NCBI RefSeq assembly: GCF_030265065.1
Contig: NC_080407.1
Span: 42,329,666 to 42,393,665, forward strand
Length of the DNA: 64,000 nucleotides
Direction: 5' to 3'
Source of the DNA: Corythoichthys intestinalis
Taxonomy: Eukaryota > Chordata > Actinopteri > Syngnathiformes > Syngnathidae
Part shown: one piece after another, positions 13,101 to 22,600 of the stretch
Layout of the letters: each line of letters starts with the position of its first letter
How positions within the stretch are numbered: position 1 is the first letter of the stretch
Translations under genes and position numbers: made by a program
Notes under the pieces: model-generated
What the model was told of the DNA's origin: nothing
Seen by the model: only the letters and a program-made list of their open reading frames with translations
The model's database searches: none

Positions 13101-14219
13101 GATAGAGTATTTGACGAGGAATACATAGACCCATTGATAGACTTTTTTTGGAAAAATCATTTAAGTAGTCACATGAATAATGAGGTGGGCTGTGAAAACA
13201 ACTCGGCAAGGACTTTCCAGAGAGTACTTGGTGTGTCACTCTTTAAACAGTCATGTGGTATTAATAGCTGATTGGACTTTGTTAAACATGTATAATCTAC
13301 GTGACATGGTTAGTGCTGATTGGAATTGATAACAGAATCATTAGATAATCTGCCAAATGATTCCATGGTATTGAAACACTCCCTACTCCCCCCACTCTGG
13401 GGGCCCCTGCTGGCTGGTGGCCCTAGGCAATTGCCTAGTTTGCCTAATGGGACGCGACGCCGCTACTGTCTGCACGACTGTTTGGTCTTATTAATGTTCC
13501 ATCCTGAGCAATAAGTGTACATGCACGTTATCGTCCCTACCAATGTTGAGACCAAACCTACGCCCTTGGTTTCAACCTTGACGGACTCCAAAAGGTAAAG
13601 AAGCCGGAGAATCGGATCCTGCAAAGTGATAGAACGGCCAGAAAAGGTGAAGCAGACACTTGCCAAAGCAGAGGAGGGATGCTCGGAGTCTCCGTCTCCG
13701 TGGCAACGGAGCCTCTCGTCCGCAGGATCCTGTTGCGCGTGCGTAGCAGCCAGGAGGAGCAAAAAAGCAGGCTTACAGTGTAGACACTGCACAACACTGA
13801 CGTCCAAAAACATTCGGCTTGCTTTGTACCTTGTTGATGTCACAATTTGCAGAGATGTGACTGGATAACGTGGCCGCAATCAGCTGTTTACACCACTCCA
13901 CGTGACCGCCCGTTGGACTACACGCACATATATTTGCATTAAAACGCGGCTTTTTTTTGTTCTGAGCTAAGCTAATGCTAGCTAAATATTCAAGTCTGGT
14001 TTTCAAGACCGTTTTGTCAACAAACGTTTTTACATCAACTATCTAGTAACGTCGGCGTATTACAAAAGACATTCAGGAAACACATCTACTGTCCCAATGC
14101 TCGGTTTTTCTTCTCAGACGTTTCAAAACCAATCACCTGTCTGGATCGGGTCCACTTTCGCTGTTGACAGCTGGAGAACTCCAGGTTCCATTTTGGTCGG
14201 CTCCTAGTCCGTCCGCCAT
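4171..14219 (-). CDS. mtmr1: Myotubularin-related protein 1 (phosphoinositide 3-phosphatase)
   Basis: Fifteen coding exons, listed 5' to 3' on the minus strand: 14219-14137, 13917-13830, 6886-6811, 6749-6661, 6604-6383, 6316-6233, 6179-6030, 5975-5787, 5720-5535, 5379-5221, 5162-5115, 5018-4926, 4741-4584, 4523-4391, 4326-4171. All have GT-AG borders and agreeing phases, giving 637 aa; human MTMR1 is 665. The start [11 protein letters not shown] precedes the exon-2 signature [17 protein letters not shown], which marks MTMR1 rather than MTM1 or MTMR2. Next come a PH-GRAM domain (VTYVCPYSG onward), the phosphatase domain with CX5R loop HCSDGWDRT (Cys about 413) and FDARH, and a C-terminal coiled-coil-like stretch. 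The family dephosphorylates PI3P and PI(3,5)P2 on endosomal membranes. The PH-GRAM region is more diverged than in mtm1. Exon 5 is taken to start at the inner AG (6604), because the upstream AG would break frame. Intron 2 holds a large transposon nest. Which teleost mtmr1 copy (a or b) this is cannot be told. Confidence 0.93.
4799..4914. mobile_element. Palindromic MITE in mtmr1 intron 12
   Basis: It starts TAGGGTTGCCA and ends TGGCAACCCTA, about 116 bp, with a largely self-complementary interior. It lies between the exons at 4926-5018 and 4584-4741. Confidence 0.6.
5417..5530. mobile_element. Related MITE in mtmr1 intron 9
   Basis: The interior and right end match the element at 4799-4914 (GGGACTTTTGGCAAC near the right end; facing arms AGGAAGTTC and GAACTTCT). 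The left end is eroded. It lies between the exons at 5379 and 5535. Confidence 0.45.
7148..7852. mobile_element. hAT-like element, family B (TAGGGCTGTCAAA ends)
   Basis: Ends are TAGGGCTGTCAAA and TTTGACAGCCGTA. The perfect 8-bp target repeat GTTCAAAC flanks it at 7140-7147 and 7853-7860. It is about 705 bp, AT-rich and noncoding. The same family recurs at 18124-18748, 42049-42677 and, as related forms, at 43747-44345 and 60431-62536. The perfect repeat suggests a fairly recent insertion. Confidence 0.75.
7670..7756. mobile_element. 87-bp Tc1-type palindromic MITE
   Basis: It starts CAGTGGGGAGAACAAG and ends with the complement, flanked by TA on both sides. Almost the whole element folds on itself through CACTGCCAATG and CATTGGCAGTG around a short loop. 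It is inserted inside the family B element. Confidence 0.75.
8399..10582 (-). mobile_element. Tc1-like transposon, transposase degenerate and interrupted
   Basis: Inverted ends CACTACCGTTCAAAACTTTG and its complement are flanked by TA. The minus-strand N-terminal piece (10184-9921) starts [15 protein letters not shown] and has the helix-turn-helix line [18 protein letters not shown] and an RSGRPR-type basic motif. The C-terminal piece (8891-8589) has FILQHDNDL and a degraded [11 protein letters not shown] separate element (9281-9906) splits the two parts. No full-length frame remains. Confidence 0.75.
9281..9906. mobile_element. TIR element with CCGTATTGGCCCGAATAT ends
   Basis: The left end CCGTATTGGCCCGAATAT is mirrored by ATTCGGGCCAATACGG at the right. 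The interior includes a duplicated stretch around GATGGCGCCAGATATC. It interrupts the Tc1 transposase, so it is younger than that Tc1. A second copy in the other orientation spans 41025-44720 with its own insertions. Confidence 0.65.
10583..10670 (-). pseudogene. Stray copy of mtm1 exon 3 end plus intron 3 start
   Basis: These 88 bp match 24248-24335 with about nine mismatches by eye. About 44 bp correspond to the start of mtm1 intron 3, including the GTAAGC donor. The rest is the end of mtm1 exon 3, which codes for the [10 protein letters not shown] part of the PH-GRAM domain. Because intron sequence is included, the copy was made at DNA level, not from mRNA. It lies inside the family A element in mtmr1 intron 2, directly beside the right end of the Tc1 at 10582. 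Confidence 0.8.
11096..12356. mobile_element. hAT-like element with TAGGGGTGTAACGGTACA ends
   Basis: The left end TAGGGGTGTAACGGTACA is mirrored by TGTACCATTACACCCTT. The flanks GTTCAGAC and GTTTAGAC form a near-perfect 8-bp repeat. It is inserted in the family P element. No transposase is recognisable. Confidence 0.65.
12665..13468. mobile_element. Nested hAT-like element (GGGTCGCGTCCC-type end)
   Basis: One end reads GGGTCCCCGGCGGCCCCAGG, the other CAATTGCCTAG then CCTAATGGGACGCGACGCC. A copy in the opposite orientation lies at 33958-34484. Target repeats are unclear in this copy. A long G run lies at about 12770-12787. Confidence 0.5.
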
Positions 14220-14330
14220 CCCGACCGACGATTTTGCTGCTTTCAGGCGCAGTTTTTGGGTCAAGTGGGCGTGGCTCGCTTCAGTTTCCTCTGACACAAA
14301 AGACTAGGAAGGATGATGATGATGAACGCG
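14220..14330 (-). promoter_or_regulatory. Putative mtmr1 promoter / 5' UTR
   Basis: This is the sequence just upstream of the mtmr1 ATG. It is richer in CpG than its surroundings and holds a GC-box-like GGGCGTGGC at about 14268-14276. No TATA box is evident. The assignment rests mainly on position. Confidence 0.35.
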
Positions 14331-14496
14331 ACGACGCTGTCGAGCCACAAACACAGCTCGAATATTTAAAAACAAACATTCGTGAAAAAAAACATTTGAA
14401 AATCGTGTTTTCAAAATTGAATCGAAACACAGACACGCATCACCTTAAATTAATTTAATCAGTAATATTTACAGAACCAAGCAGTTGAGGAGTATG

Positions 14497-15682
14497 GGGC
14501 GCCGTTTGTAAAGCAGCTCATGCTGAAAATTACGACATTTTCTCACATTTAGCGCCACACAGTGTTTAAAATGTGGTGTAAAAAGTTTAGTCATTTTTTT
14601 GTTGCACATTTAAATCATTATTTAGCAACTTCAATATTTATTTTTAAATAACAAGTATTGGACCTTAATGTTTAAATCCAGAATTAAATATTTAAATCTT
14701 AAATGTAAATGTTAAATTTATATCCTAAATTTATATCTTAAATCCGAATGTTTAATATATATCTTAAATGTAAATGTTAAATGTAAATCTTAAATTTAAA
14801 TCCTAAATGTATATATATACATATATATATATTATATACATACATATATATACATATATATATATATTATATACATACATATATATACATATATATATAC
14901 ACACACACACCAAATTTAAATGTTAAATCTGGAAACTGTTGAAACTTAATATTTAGCTTAATATGCAAATTCACATGACTGGAGACCGGAAGTAACCAAA
15001 TAAAAGCTGGAGCAGCTCAGACTGTTTGCTCAGTCCAGTCCAACAGAGACCCCTTGTGGCTATTCATAGTAACTTTACTAGGCTCATGTAAGCAAAAGTG
15101 ACATGAAAAACACACTCTTTAGTTTCTCTTAAATGTGTATTTTACCTAGATATTATTATCACAATGATTCATGTCCAAGAGCCGACTGCTACCGTTAAGT
15201 AGGTTTTATTCATCTTCAAGCAACATAAGCAAACAGTCTGAGCTGCTCCAGCTTTTATTTTGTTACTTCCGGTTTCCAGTCATGTAAATTTGCAAATTAA
15301 GCCAAATATTTAGTTTCAACCATTTCCAGATTTAACATTTAAATTTGGTATTTATATATATATTTAAGATTTACATTTAGGATATAAATTTAACAATTAG
15401 ACTTGAGATATATATTTAACATTTGGATTTAAGATATATATAGGATATAAATTTAAGATTTACATTTAAGATTAAATTAAGATTAAGATTAAATATTTAG
15501 TTCTGGATTTAATCATCAGGTCCAATACTTTTTAAAAATATTTAAGTTGCTAAATAATGTTGCAAATGTGCAAAAAAAAAAAGTGACTAAAATTTTCACA
15601 TCACATTTTAAACACTGTGGCGCTAAATGTGAGAAAATGTCATTTTCAGCATTAGCTGCTTTACAAACGGTGTCCCGTAGAG
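14497..15682. repeat. 1.2-kb imperfect palindrome between mtm1 and mtmr1
   Basis: The left arm begins GCGCCGTTTGTAAAGCAGCT and runs through TTAGCGCCACACAGTG. The right arm carries the same landmarks in reverse (CACTGTGGCGCTAA, then AGCTGCTTTACAAACGG). An inner pair, GCTGGAGCAGCTCAGACTG at 15008 and its complement at 15235, sits nearer the centre at about 15090. It looks like a foldback or long-TIR element. It is noncoding. Confidence 0.75.
14811..14912. repeat. AT/AC-rich microsatellite
   Basis: Repeated TATATA and ACATAC blocks end in a short AC run, inside the left arm of the palindrome. Confidence 0.8.
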
Positions 15683-16696
15683 GAGAGGCTAGATGGCGCT
15701 CGTGTTTTCTTCCCTTTTATGAAAAACAACCTAGAGCAGCAAAGGAACCAAACTACATACAAGTCGAGTAGTACACAAAAATCAAGCGTTCCCTTTTCCT
15801 CAGAAAAGTTCCCATTTCACACTCGATAAAATGATTGTATTTTATACAACTAAAGAGCTTTAGGGCGCAAAATAGCTTTGGACTGAGGTAATCACATCCT
15901 GCCTGCCGCTTATAGAAAAGAAACAAAGGAGAAAAAAAATAGATTTTCATCTGAAATGGATTTCCAGGAGCAATGCGACCTCGGTGGGACGCTTTACCCT
16001 GTTTGCGAGCTTTAGTCCGCGGTCGCAGCGCTTCTGAGAGGAGAAGGTCTCTCTCCGAATAAGAGCAAAGGGGAACAACAAGTACACTTTGGCCTTTGGG
16101 GACATCCTGATTGAAGCTAGCTTGTTAGCTGTACCCTGTCTAGTCGACTTCAAGAGCTCGGGAACACCAACAAAGTGTTCCGGGCGAAGCGTGAGGGGGT
16201 CAAGGCACACGTTTGGACCGCACGGGACAAAGACGGCGGCATCCCAGGGCCGGTCGGGAATGGCTTCCCTGCCTCCGTAAAGGACTTATTGCATCCGAGT
16301 CGACGACATTTAGCCCACGGTCCTTGCGGCCCAAACTCAAACTGGAATAGCTGCGAAGAAATGAGAACGTGACGACAAATCGGGACCAAACGACATCCGT
16401 GGAAAACGCGCCTTCCTATTTTTCCTAGCGCGTGCTCGTCCCGACTTGAAATTGTGTTTTTATAGTGAGTCTTCATCAACACGCTGGCTTCGTGTCCTTT
16501 GTGTGTCAAGCCCTTGAAGGAACGCCAGAAAACGTCTTTAAGGCTCGTGTGTGCGTGCGCGCGTATGGTGACAAGGCTGACCGGTGCCATATTGCTTATT
16601 CACCTGTCGAACATGAAATAATAAAAGTCCTGTTAGCGTTCTTTGTTAGCACTGCACACACACAATAGCAGCGAACGGTGTGCGCCCGTGTGTCCC
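15683..16696 (-). other. mtm1 3' flank / likely 3' UTR, no other gene seen
   Basis: Downstream of the mtm1 stop on the minus strand. No canonical polyadenylation hexamer was found on a quick read. Open frames here are short and unconserved. Confidence 0.4.
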
Positions 16697-19600
16697 TCAG
16701 AAAGGTGTGTGTAGTTGCGTGTACTGCTGCTGTGCGGGTGACCCGGCGGACGAGGACGAAGTGTTGGCGCCGGAGCCGCTGTTAGCCAGCCGCGACGAGG
16801 GCGGTGCCGGCGAGTCGGACAGCTGCAACTCCTCCAGTTTCTTGATGTACTCGTCTCGGAGCGCTAGCAGCTCCAGGTAACGCTGTTCCACCGGACTCTG
16901 CTGCGACGAGAACGCCGACGTGAAAACTGAGCCGGGAAAACGCCGGCGCGAAATTTCCTACCTGCTGTCGGATGCGCGGGTTCCAGCGTATGTAGTAAGT
17001 GACCCAAAGCTCCAGGTGGCGCATGCTAGCAACGGGGTAGAGGACCCTGCCCGACTCGGGGGTGTAAAAAGGGTTGAGATAAATGTCAGTCTTGCTGTTG
17101 ACCAATGACCACAGCGACACCGTCTTTTGCCGCAACGCCTGCCGACAAACGAGCGGTCTTGGTTAGCTTGGTGCGGCGGCTTTCCGCGCTCGCTTGTTGG
17201 TCGCGGCGCTCACATTCTGATCCCGCGCACTCTCGCAGTTGTAGAGGAATGTCCCGAAGCGGCAGCTGTACAGGTGGTCCAGGACGGTCAGCAGGAGGCG
17301 CTCGTTGAACTCGAAAGCAGTGGGGAACTGCGAAAGGAACCAAAGGTCAACCTCATATTGAGAGCATCGGGTGGCTCGCAGACTCCTACCTGCTTGGTCA
17401 TCTGCCACACGCAGTCGACGAACTGAACGAAGATGGGCGAGCGGTCTTGATCGGCGTGGTTCTTGTCACCGTGACCTATCCTCTGCATGCGCAAGAACCA
17501 AGGGCGTAGGTTTGAATTGGGATGGTAAGGACATAACACTACCAACTTTTCAGCATGCTCAAATTGACCCCACCAAATTTAAAGCAAGCTTATTTGCATT
17601 ATATAATGACTTCAGTTATATAGCTCATTTAGATTGTCTTCCTATATGTTGTAAGGGTAGAATTGATCCTAGCATTATTAAGTGAATTACAGTAGTTTCA
17701 TTATGTTCAGATTTACATTGACTCCTTTTCAGTCATTGAATGTGCCAGTCCATTTTTTTCCCTCAAACACGTTTGATTGGCTGATGACTTCAACCCCCCC
17801 CCACACACACACACACTCACAGCCCCCAACTGAAATACAATATGCTGCCTCCCCCGCCCTCTTCAAAGCCGAGCGATATTAGAAGTATTTTTCCACCAGC
17901 AGCAGCAGCAGCAGCAGCAGCCACTGTTAGTAATGTAAAAAAACGTCAACGTGTGGAAGTGGGGAACACGCCACTAATTTTGCTACTGCTACAGTGCTTC
18001 AAGTTGATTTTACTCAGATTTCTTGAACTAAGAAAAACAACTATCTGAAAATAAGCTTACTAGACTTATTTTAAGCAAAAAGTTTGTATATTTAATTTTA
18101 AAAGAAAACTCGTTTGTCAAAAATAGGGCTGTCAAACGATTCAAATTTTTAATTGAGTTAATCCCAGTTTAAAAATTAATTGTAATTAATCGCAATTCAA
18201 ACCATCTATAAAATATGCCACATTTTTCTGTAAATTATTGTTGGAATGGAAAGATAAGACAAGACGGATATATACATTCAACTTACTGTATGTAAATACT
18301 GTATTTGTTTATTAAGACAATAAATCAACAAGATGGCATTAACATTAACATTCTGTTAAAGCAATCCATGGATAGAAAGACTTATAGTTCTTAAAAGATA
18401 AATGTTAGTAAAAGTTATAGAAATTTTATATTAAAACCCCTGTTAATGTTTTCGTTTTAATAAAACTTGTAAAATTTTCAATCAAAAAATAAACTAGTAG
18501 CTCGCCATTGTTGATATCAATAATTACACAATGCTCATGGTGCTGAAACCCATAAAATCAGTCAAACCCAAGCGCCAGCAGAGGGCGACAAAACACCAAA
18601 AAAACACAAGTAACAAGTGGACATGACACGGTGCTGTCATTTTAATCTGTTTGAGCGGGGCATGTGCATTAAATGCGTCAAATATTTTAACGTGATTAAT
18701 TTAAAAAATTAATCACTGCCCGTTAACGCGATAATTTTGACAGCCCTAGTCAGAAATGTTCTTAATTCAAGAATATTGTTCAAAACATTTTTGAAATAAA
18801 TTTTTTATTAGGTGAAAAATGACCAACTTTTAGATGTATGGGCTCAATACGAACAAATTGTAATATTTAAAGTAAGTGGAAGAATCTGACGCATTAATCT
18901 GTTAACTAGCCTTTAACACTCAAAGATGGAGAAAATTATTTGACTAGATTTACCAAAAATTATCGGATTAAGACGTTATAAATTTGCAGTCTGAAAGTTA
19001 GTATAGGTTTATACAGATTTATTTTGCATTAATCAATTAATTAGGTTCATAATGGTGAGAAATGTAGACCTGAGCCAAACCAAATACGTTTGGTCTTATT
19101 AATGTCCTGTCCCCAGCAAAAAGTGTACATGCAGGTTATGCTGTTATATTGTCCCTACCTATATTAAGACCAAACCTAAGCCCTTGGCAAGAACAATCAC
19201 CTTTTGAATATCCGTCACGGTGAAAAAAATCCTTACCGATGCAAATTTATGTCCGAAGCTGATCCACTCCTTTTCGATGAGTACCTGCGCAGACAAAGGC
19301 GAAAGTTGTCGCCGTCGGGACTGGGAGGGCGGGAACCGGCGCCGCGACTGACCTGCAGTCCTTTGAGCGTGCGGTAGTGGCTGTCCAGCATGAGCATTGC
19401 CAGAGACGTCAGCTGAGCCGTCCGATCCCAGCCGTCGCTGCAGTGAATCACCACAGAGTTGCCGCCGGACACTTTGTCTGCCACTTGAATGGCTCCGGAC
19501 AACACGAGCTACACGTGCGGAAATATAGTAGTGACTTTACAGTCCCTGACAAAAGTCTTGTCGCTTAACCATTTTGTAGAAACAATTGCTAATAACCTGA

Positions 19601-22600
19601 CTTTTAATTATTCAATTGGGTTCAGAAATGGCTCAAATGAAAGCTAAGACCCTCCCAAATGATGTTGAATGTACAAAAATATTATTTGTTTCACTGAAAA
19701 AAGATTGCTCATTTAATGAAGACATAAAGCTCAAAATTTGGCAAGACAAAAGTTTTGTCACCTACAGAAAGTAGTGTGAAAATTGAACAAAAAATGCACT
19801 TCAAATACAAAAATATGTTATATAACATAAGCGAATTAAGTAGTGGTGCTGTGAGATCCAAATTTAATATTTTGTATGACTTCAATGGGCTTCGGAAAGG
19901 ATTCATGCAATTTATTTTTGAAGTAATCAGAAACATCAAAGAAAGCAGTCTTCAATGCCTCCCAGAGTTCATCAACATTCTTGGATTTTGTCTTCCATGC
20001 TTCCTCTTTCATCCTACCCCAGACATGCTCAATGATGTTCATGTCTGGTGACTGGGCTGGCCAGTCATGAAGGATCTTGATCTTCTTTGCCTTGAAGAAC
20101 TTTGAGGTAGAGATTGAAGTATGTGACGGAGCACCATCCTGCTGCAGAATTCGGATCCATGCGGGCTCCAGTAGGTCTTCTGCAATATTTTCGGCAACTT
20201 TGGTGTAATTCAATGGAAGATTCATCTGAAAAATCCACCTTTTGCCACTTTTCCAGCATCCATCCTTTTGACAGGCTCTGGGCCTTGGCAAATGCCACAC
20301 GTTTTTTTAATTGTCTCTACCCTGAGAGATAAATAGTCTGAAATATCAACAAATCTTAGCTGCCTCTTACATTCCTAACCATAAAAAGGGAGAAATTCTG
20401 CAGCAGGATGGTGCTCCATCGCATTCTTTAATCTCTACCTGAAAGTTCCTCGAGCCAAAGAAGATCAAGATCCTCCAGGACTGGCCACCCCAGTCACCAG
20501 ACATGAACATCATTAAGCATGTCTGGGGTAGGATGAAAGAGGAAGCATGGAAGACGAAACTCAAGAATGTTGATGAACTCCTGGAGGCATGCAAGACTGC
20601 TTTCTTTGATGTTCCTGATGACTCCATTAATAAATTATATGCCTTGCCGAACCGCATGGATGCAGACCTTCAAGCCCATGGAAGTCATACAAAATATTAC
20701 ATTTGGATCTCACAGCACCACCACTTAATTAGCTTATGTTATGTAACATATTTTTGTATTTGAAGTACATTTTTTGTTCAATTTTCACACAACTTTCTGT
20801 AGAAGACATAACTTTTGTCTTGCCAAAATTTGACCTTTATGTCTTTATTAAATAATAAGTCTTTTGCCAGTGAAACAAATATATTTTTGTACTTTCAACT
20901 AGGAATGCAGCTATCAAATATTTTAGTAGTTGATTAATTGATGGACTAGTTAGTTCGAATAATCGAGTAATGGGGTAAGGAACATAAAAAAATTAAAATA
21001 CCTGAGCTGAACCTCAAACAGTATAAATTTATTTAAAAAAATGAGGATCTATATAAAACAAAAGAACAATTGGCTAACTTGGCTTTAAAGTCCACTAGCC
21101 TAAATGCTATAAAATGCTAGCTAGTAGTTTTTTTTTTTACAATGCTCTAAACAAATGGTTCAGACACATATTCTCACCAAAAAAACGGCTAAATATACCC
21201 ATAAACTAGATTATAAACACATTAAAAAAACATGAGCTCAAACAAAAAGCTTATGTTGGTCTTAACAGGGAGTAGTTGGATCCAGCCACGTGAAAAGAGG
21301 CAGACCAGACGGCAGTGTATCCACCCTAATCAATAAAACTAAATGCAAACACTTTAAAAATAAACCATAAAAACGCCACTTTAATTAACCCTTTAACACC
21401 GAACGTGTCGGCAGCGACGCGTTTACGCATATCGTCTTTGAAGCTTCGTCACGCTGTAATTACGTCACCCACGTGCCGCTGGTTGGTCACGTTTGAAAGT
21501 GCGGAAGTTGATGTCCACAACAGTTTTTATTTGAAGTCAATCGACCAAGAAAAACGGGAGATAATGTCATTTGAGTTTTATAGTTTTATTGCACTCATTA
21601 ATATGCATTAAAACGCTGCATGGACCATGTATCTATCTCCATATTTCCATCATTTCTTGTCCTTTTTCAAAACCGAAAGCAGCACAAAAGATTACATATC
21701 CCAAAAGCCGTTCTGATGTCAAGAAGGACGAACCGAATTTGATCATTTTTAATAAATTTCCGAACAAGGCGCCAACTAATGAAAGGGAGGCATGCAACGC
21801 AAGCAACGGCCAGTTGGTTTGAGCGAGCGACTTTGAAACGTGCAGAATGAATATAAAACTACATTTAGCGCAAGCTAATGCATCATTTCATTAACTGAAG
21901 GAAGAAGATGAGCCGTATTTGTTGTCTTTTTCTTTGCATGAGTCGGCGCCTCGGCGAATAGAAGTGACAGCAGCGCGCAAACGGCGAAAGAGTAGGCTGT
22001 GTGACGTGTGTGACGCAGCTCCGTGACCTGTTCAAGCTTTATTAAGTGCGCAAAAAAAAAAAAAAAAAAACTTTATTGGGTCGCATGCCTGAAAGTTTTG
22101 AATTGAACTGAACTACTTGTCAATATTTTTTAAAATACTTTTTTTCAATGTTATAAATATGTTTTCTTTACTATAATCTTTCCAATTTTTATGTAGATGT
22201 GTGTTCAAGAAGTTTGATTGCAAGTAGGTATATATTTTTGATTGGTGATGGGTACAACACCTAACTTCACAAAGAGATATCCTCCAAACCCTTTTTGTGT
22301 TAGATGATATATATAATTTTTTTCTCTCACTATTTTGCACTGTATATAACCTGTTTTGACCATAGTATGTGTAAAGGCCAAAAACGCCTATGACCATACC
22401 TGCTGTTTGTGTTGAATTGTCAAACATAAAACTATTCAATCTTATTTTTTTCTATTGAATGTTTATCCTAACAAGTTGAATAAATATGATCAAGCTTCAA
22501 AATGGTTGGTCGAGCATGTTTGGTTGTCAGTGGGACATCAACATTACAAATTTTGAAAAAAGATTTGGGGATTTTTTTGTCTTTTTGGGTCCAAAATGTG

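Larger units (their letters stand above)
10860..13477. mobile_element. hAT-like element, family P copy 1 (TAGGGCTGC ends)
   Basis: The left end TAGGGCTGCCGCTATCGATT and the right end ATTAATCGTTGCAGCAC near 12665 belong to a family seen again at 20900-22854, 31480-34718 and 41770-42920. Target repeats CTGTTTAG (10852-10859) and CTGTTTGG (13478-13485) bracket this copy plus two nested insertions (11096-12356 and about 12665-13468). It is noncoding. Confidence 0.6.
6948..13568. mobile_element. hAT-like element, family A copy 1, interrupted by many insertions
   Basis: Ends are CAAGGGCTTAGGTTTG and CAAACCTACGCCCTTG. The flanking 8-bp repeats are GTTTTAAC (6940-6947) and GTTTCAAC (13569-13576), one mismatch apart. 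An 8-bp target repeat with CA..TG ends suggests the hAT superfamily. Three more copies occur at 17499-19186, 31540-33481 and 35860-45053. No transposase reading frame belongs to this family here. It fills most of mtmr1 intron 2 and carries at least six other insertions. Confidence 0.75.

Noticed and set aside
12732-13271. 179-codon plus-strand frame
   Set aside because: It lies inside a hAT-like element and begins with a G-run; no transposase motif.
16150-16590. 146-codon minus-strand frame after mtm1
   Set aside because: No family match, no splice or start context; probably mtm1 3' UTR.
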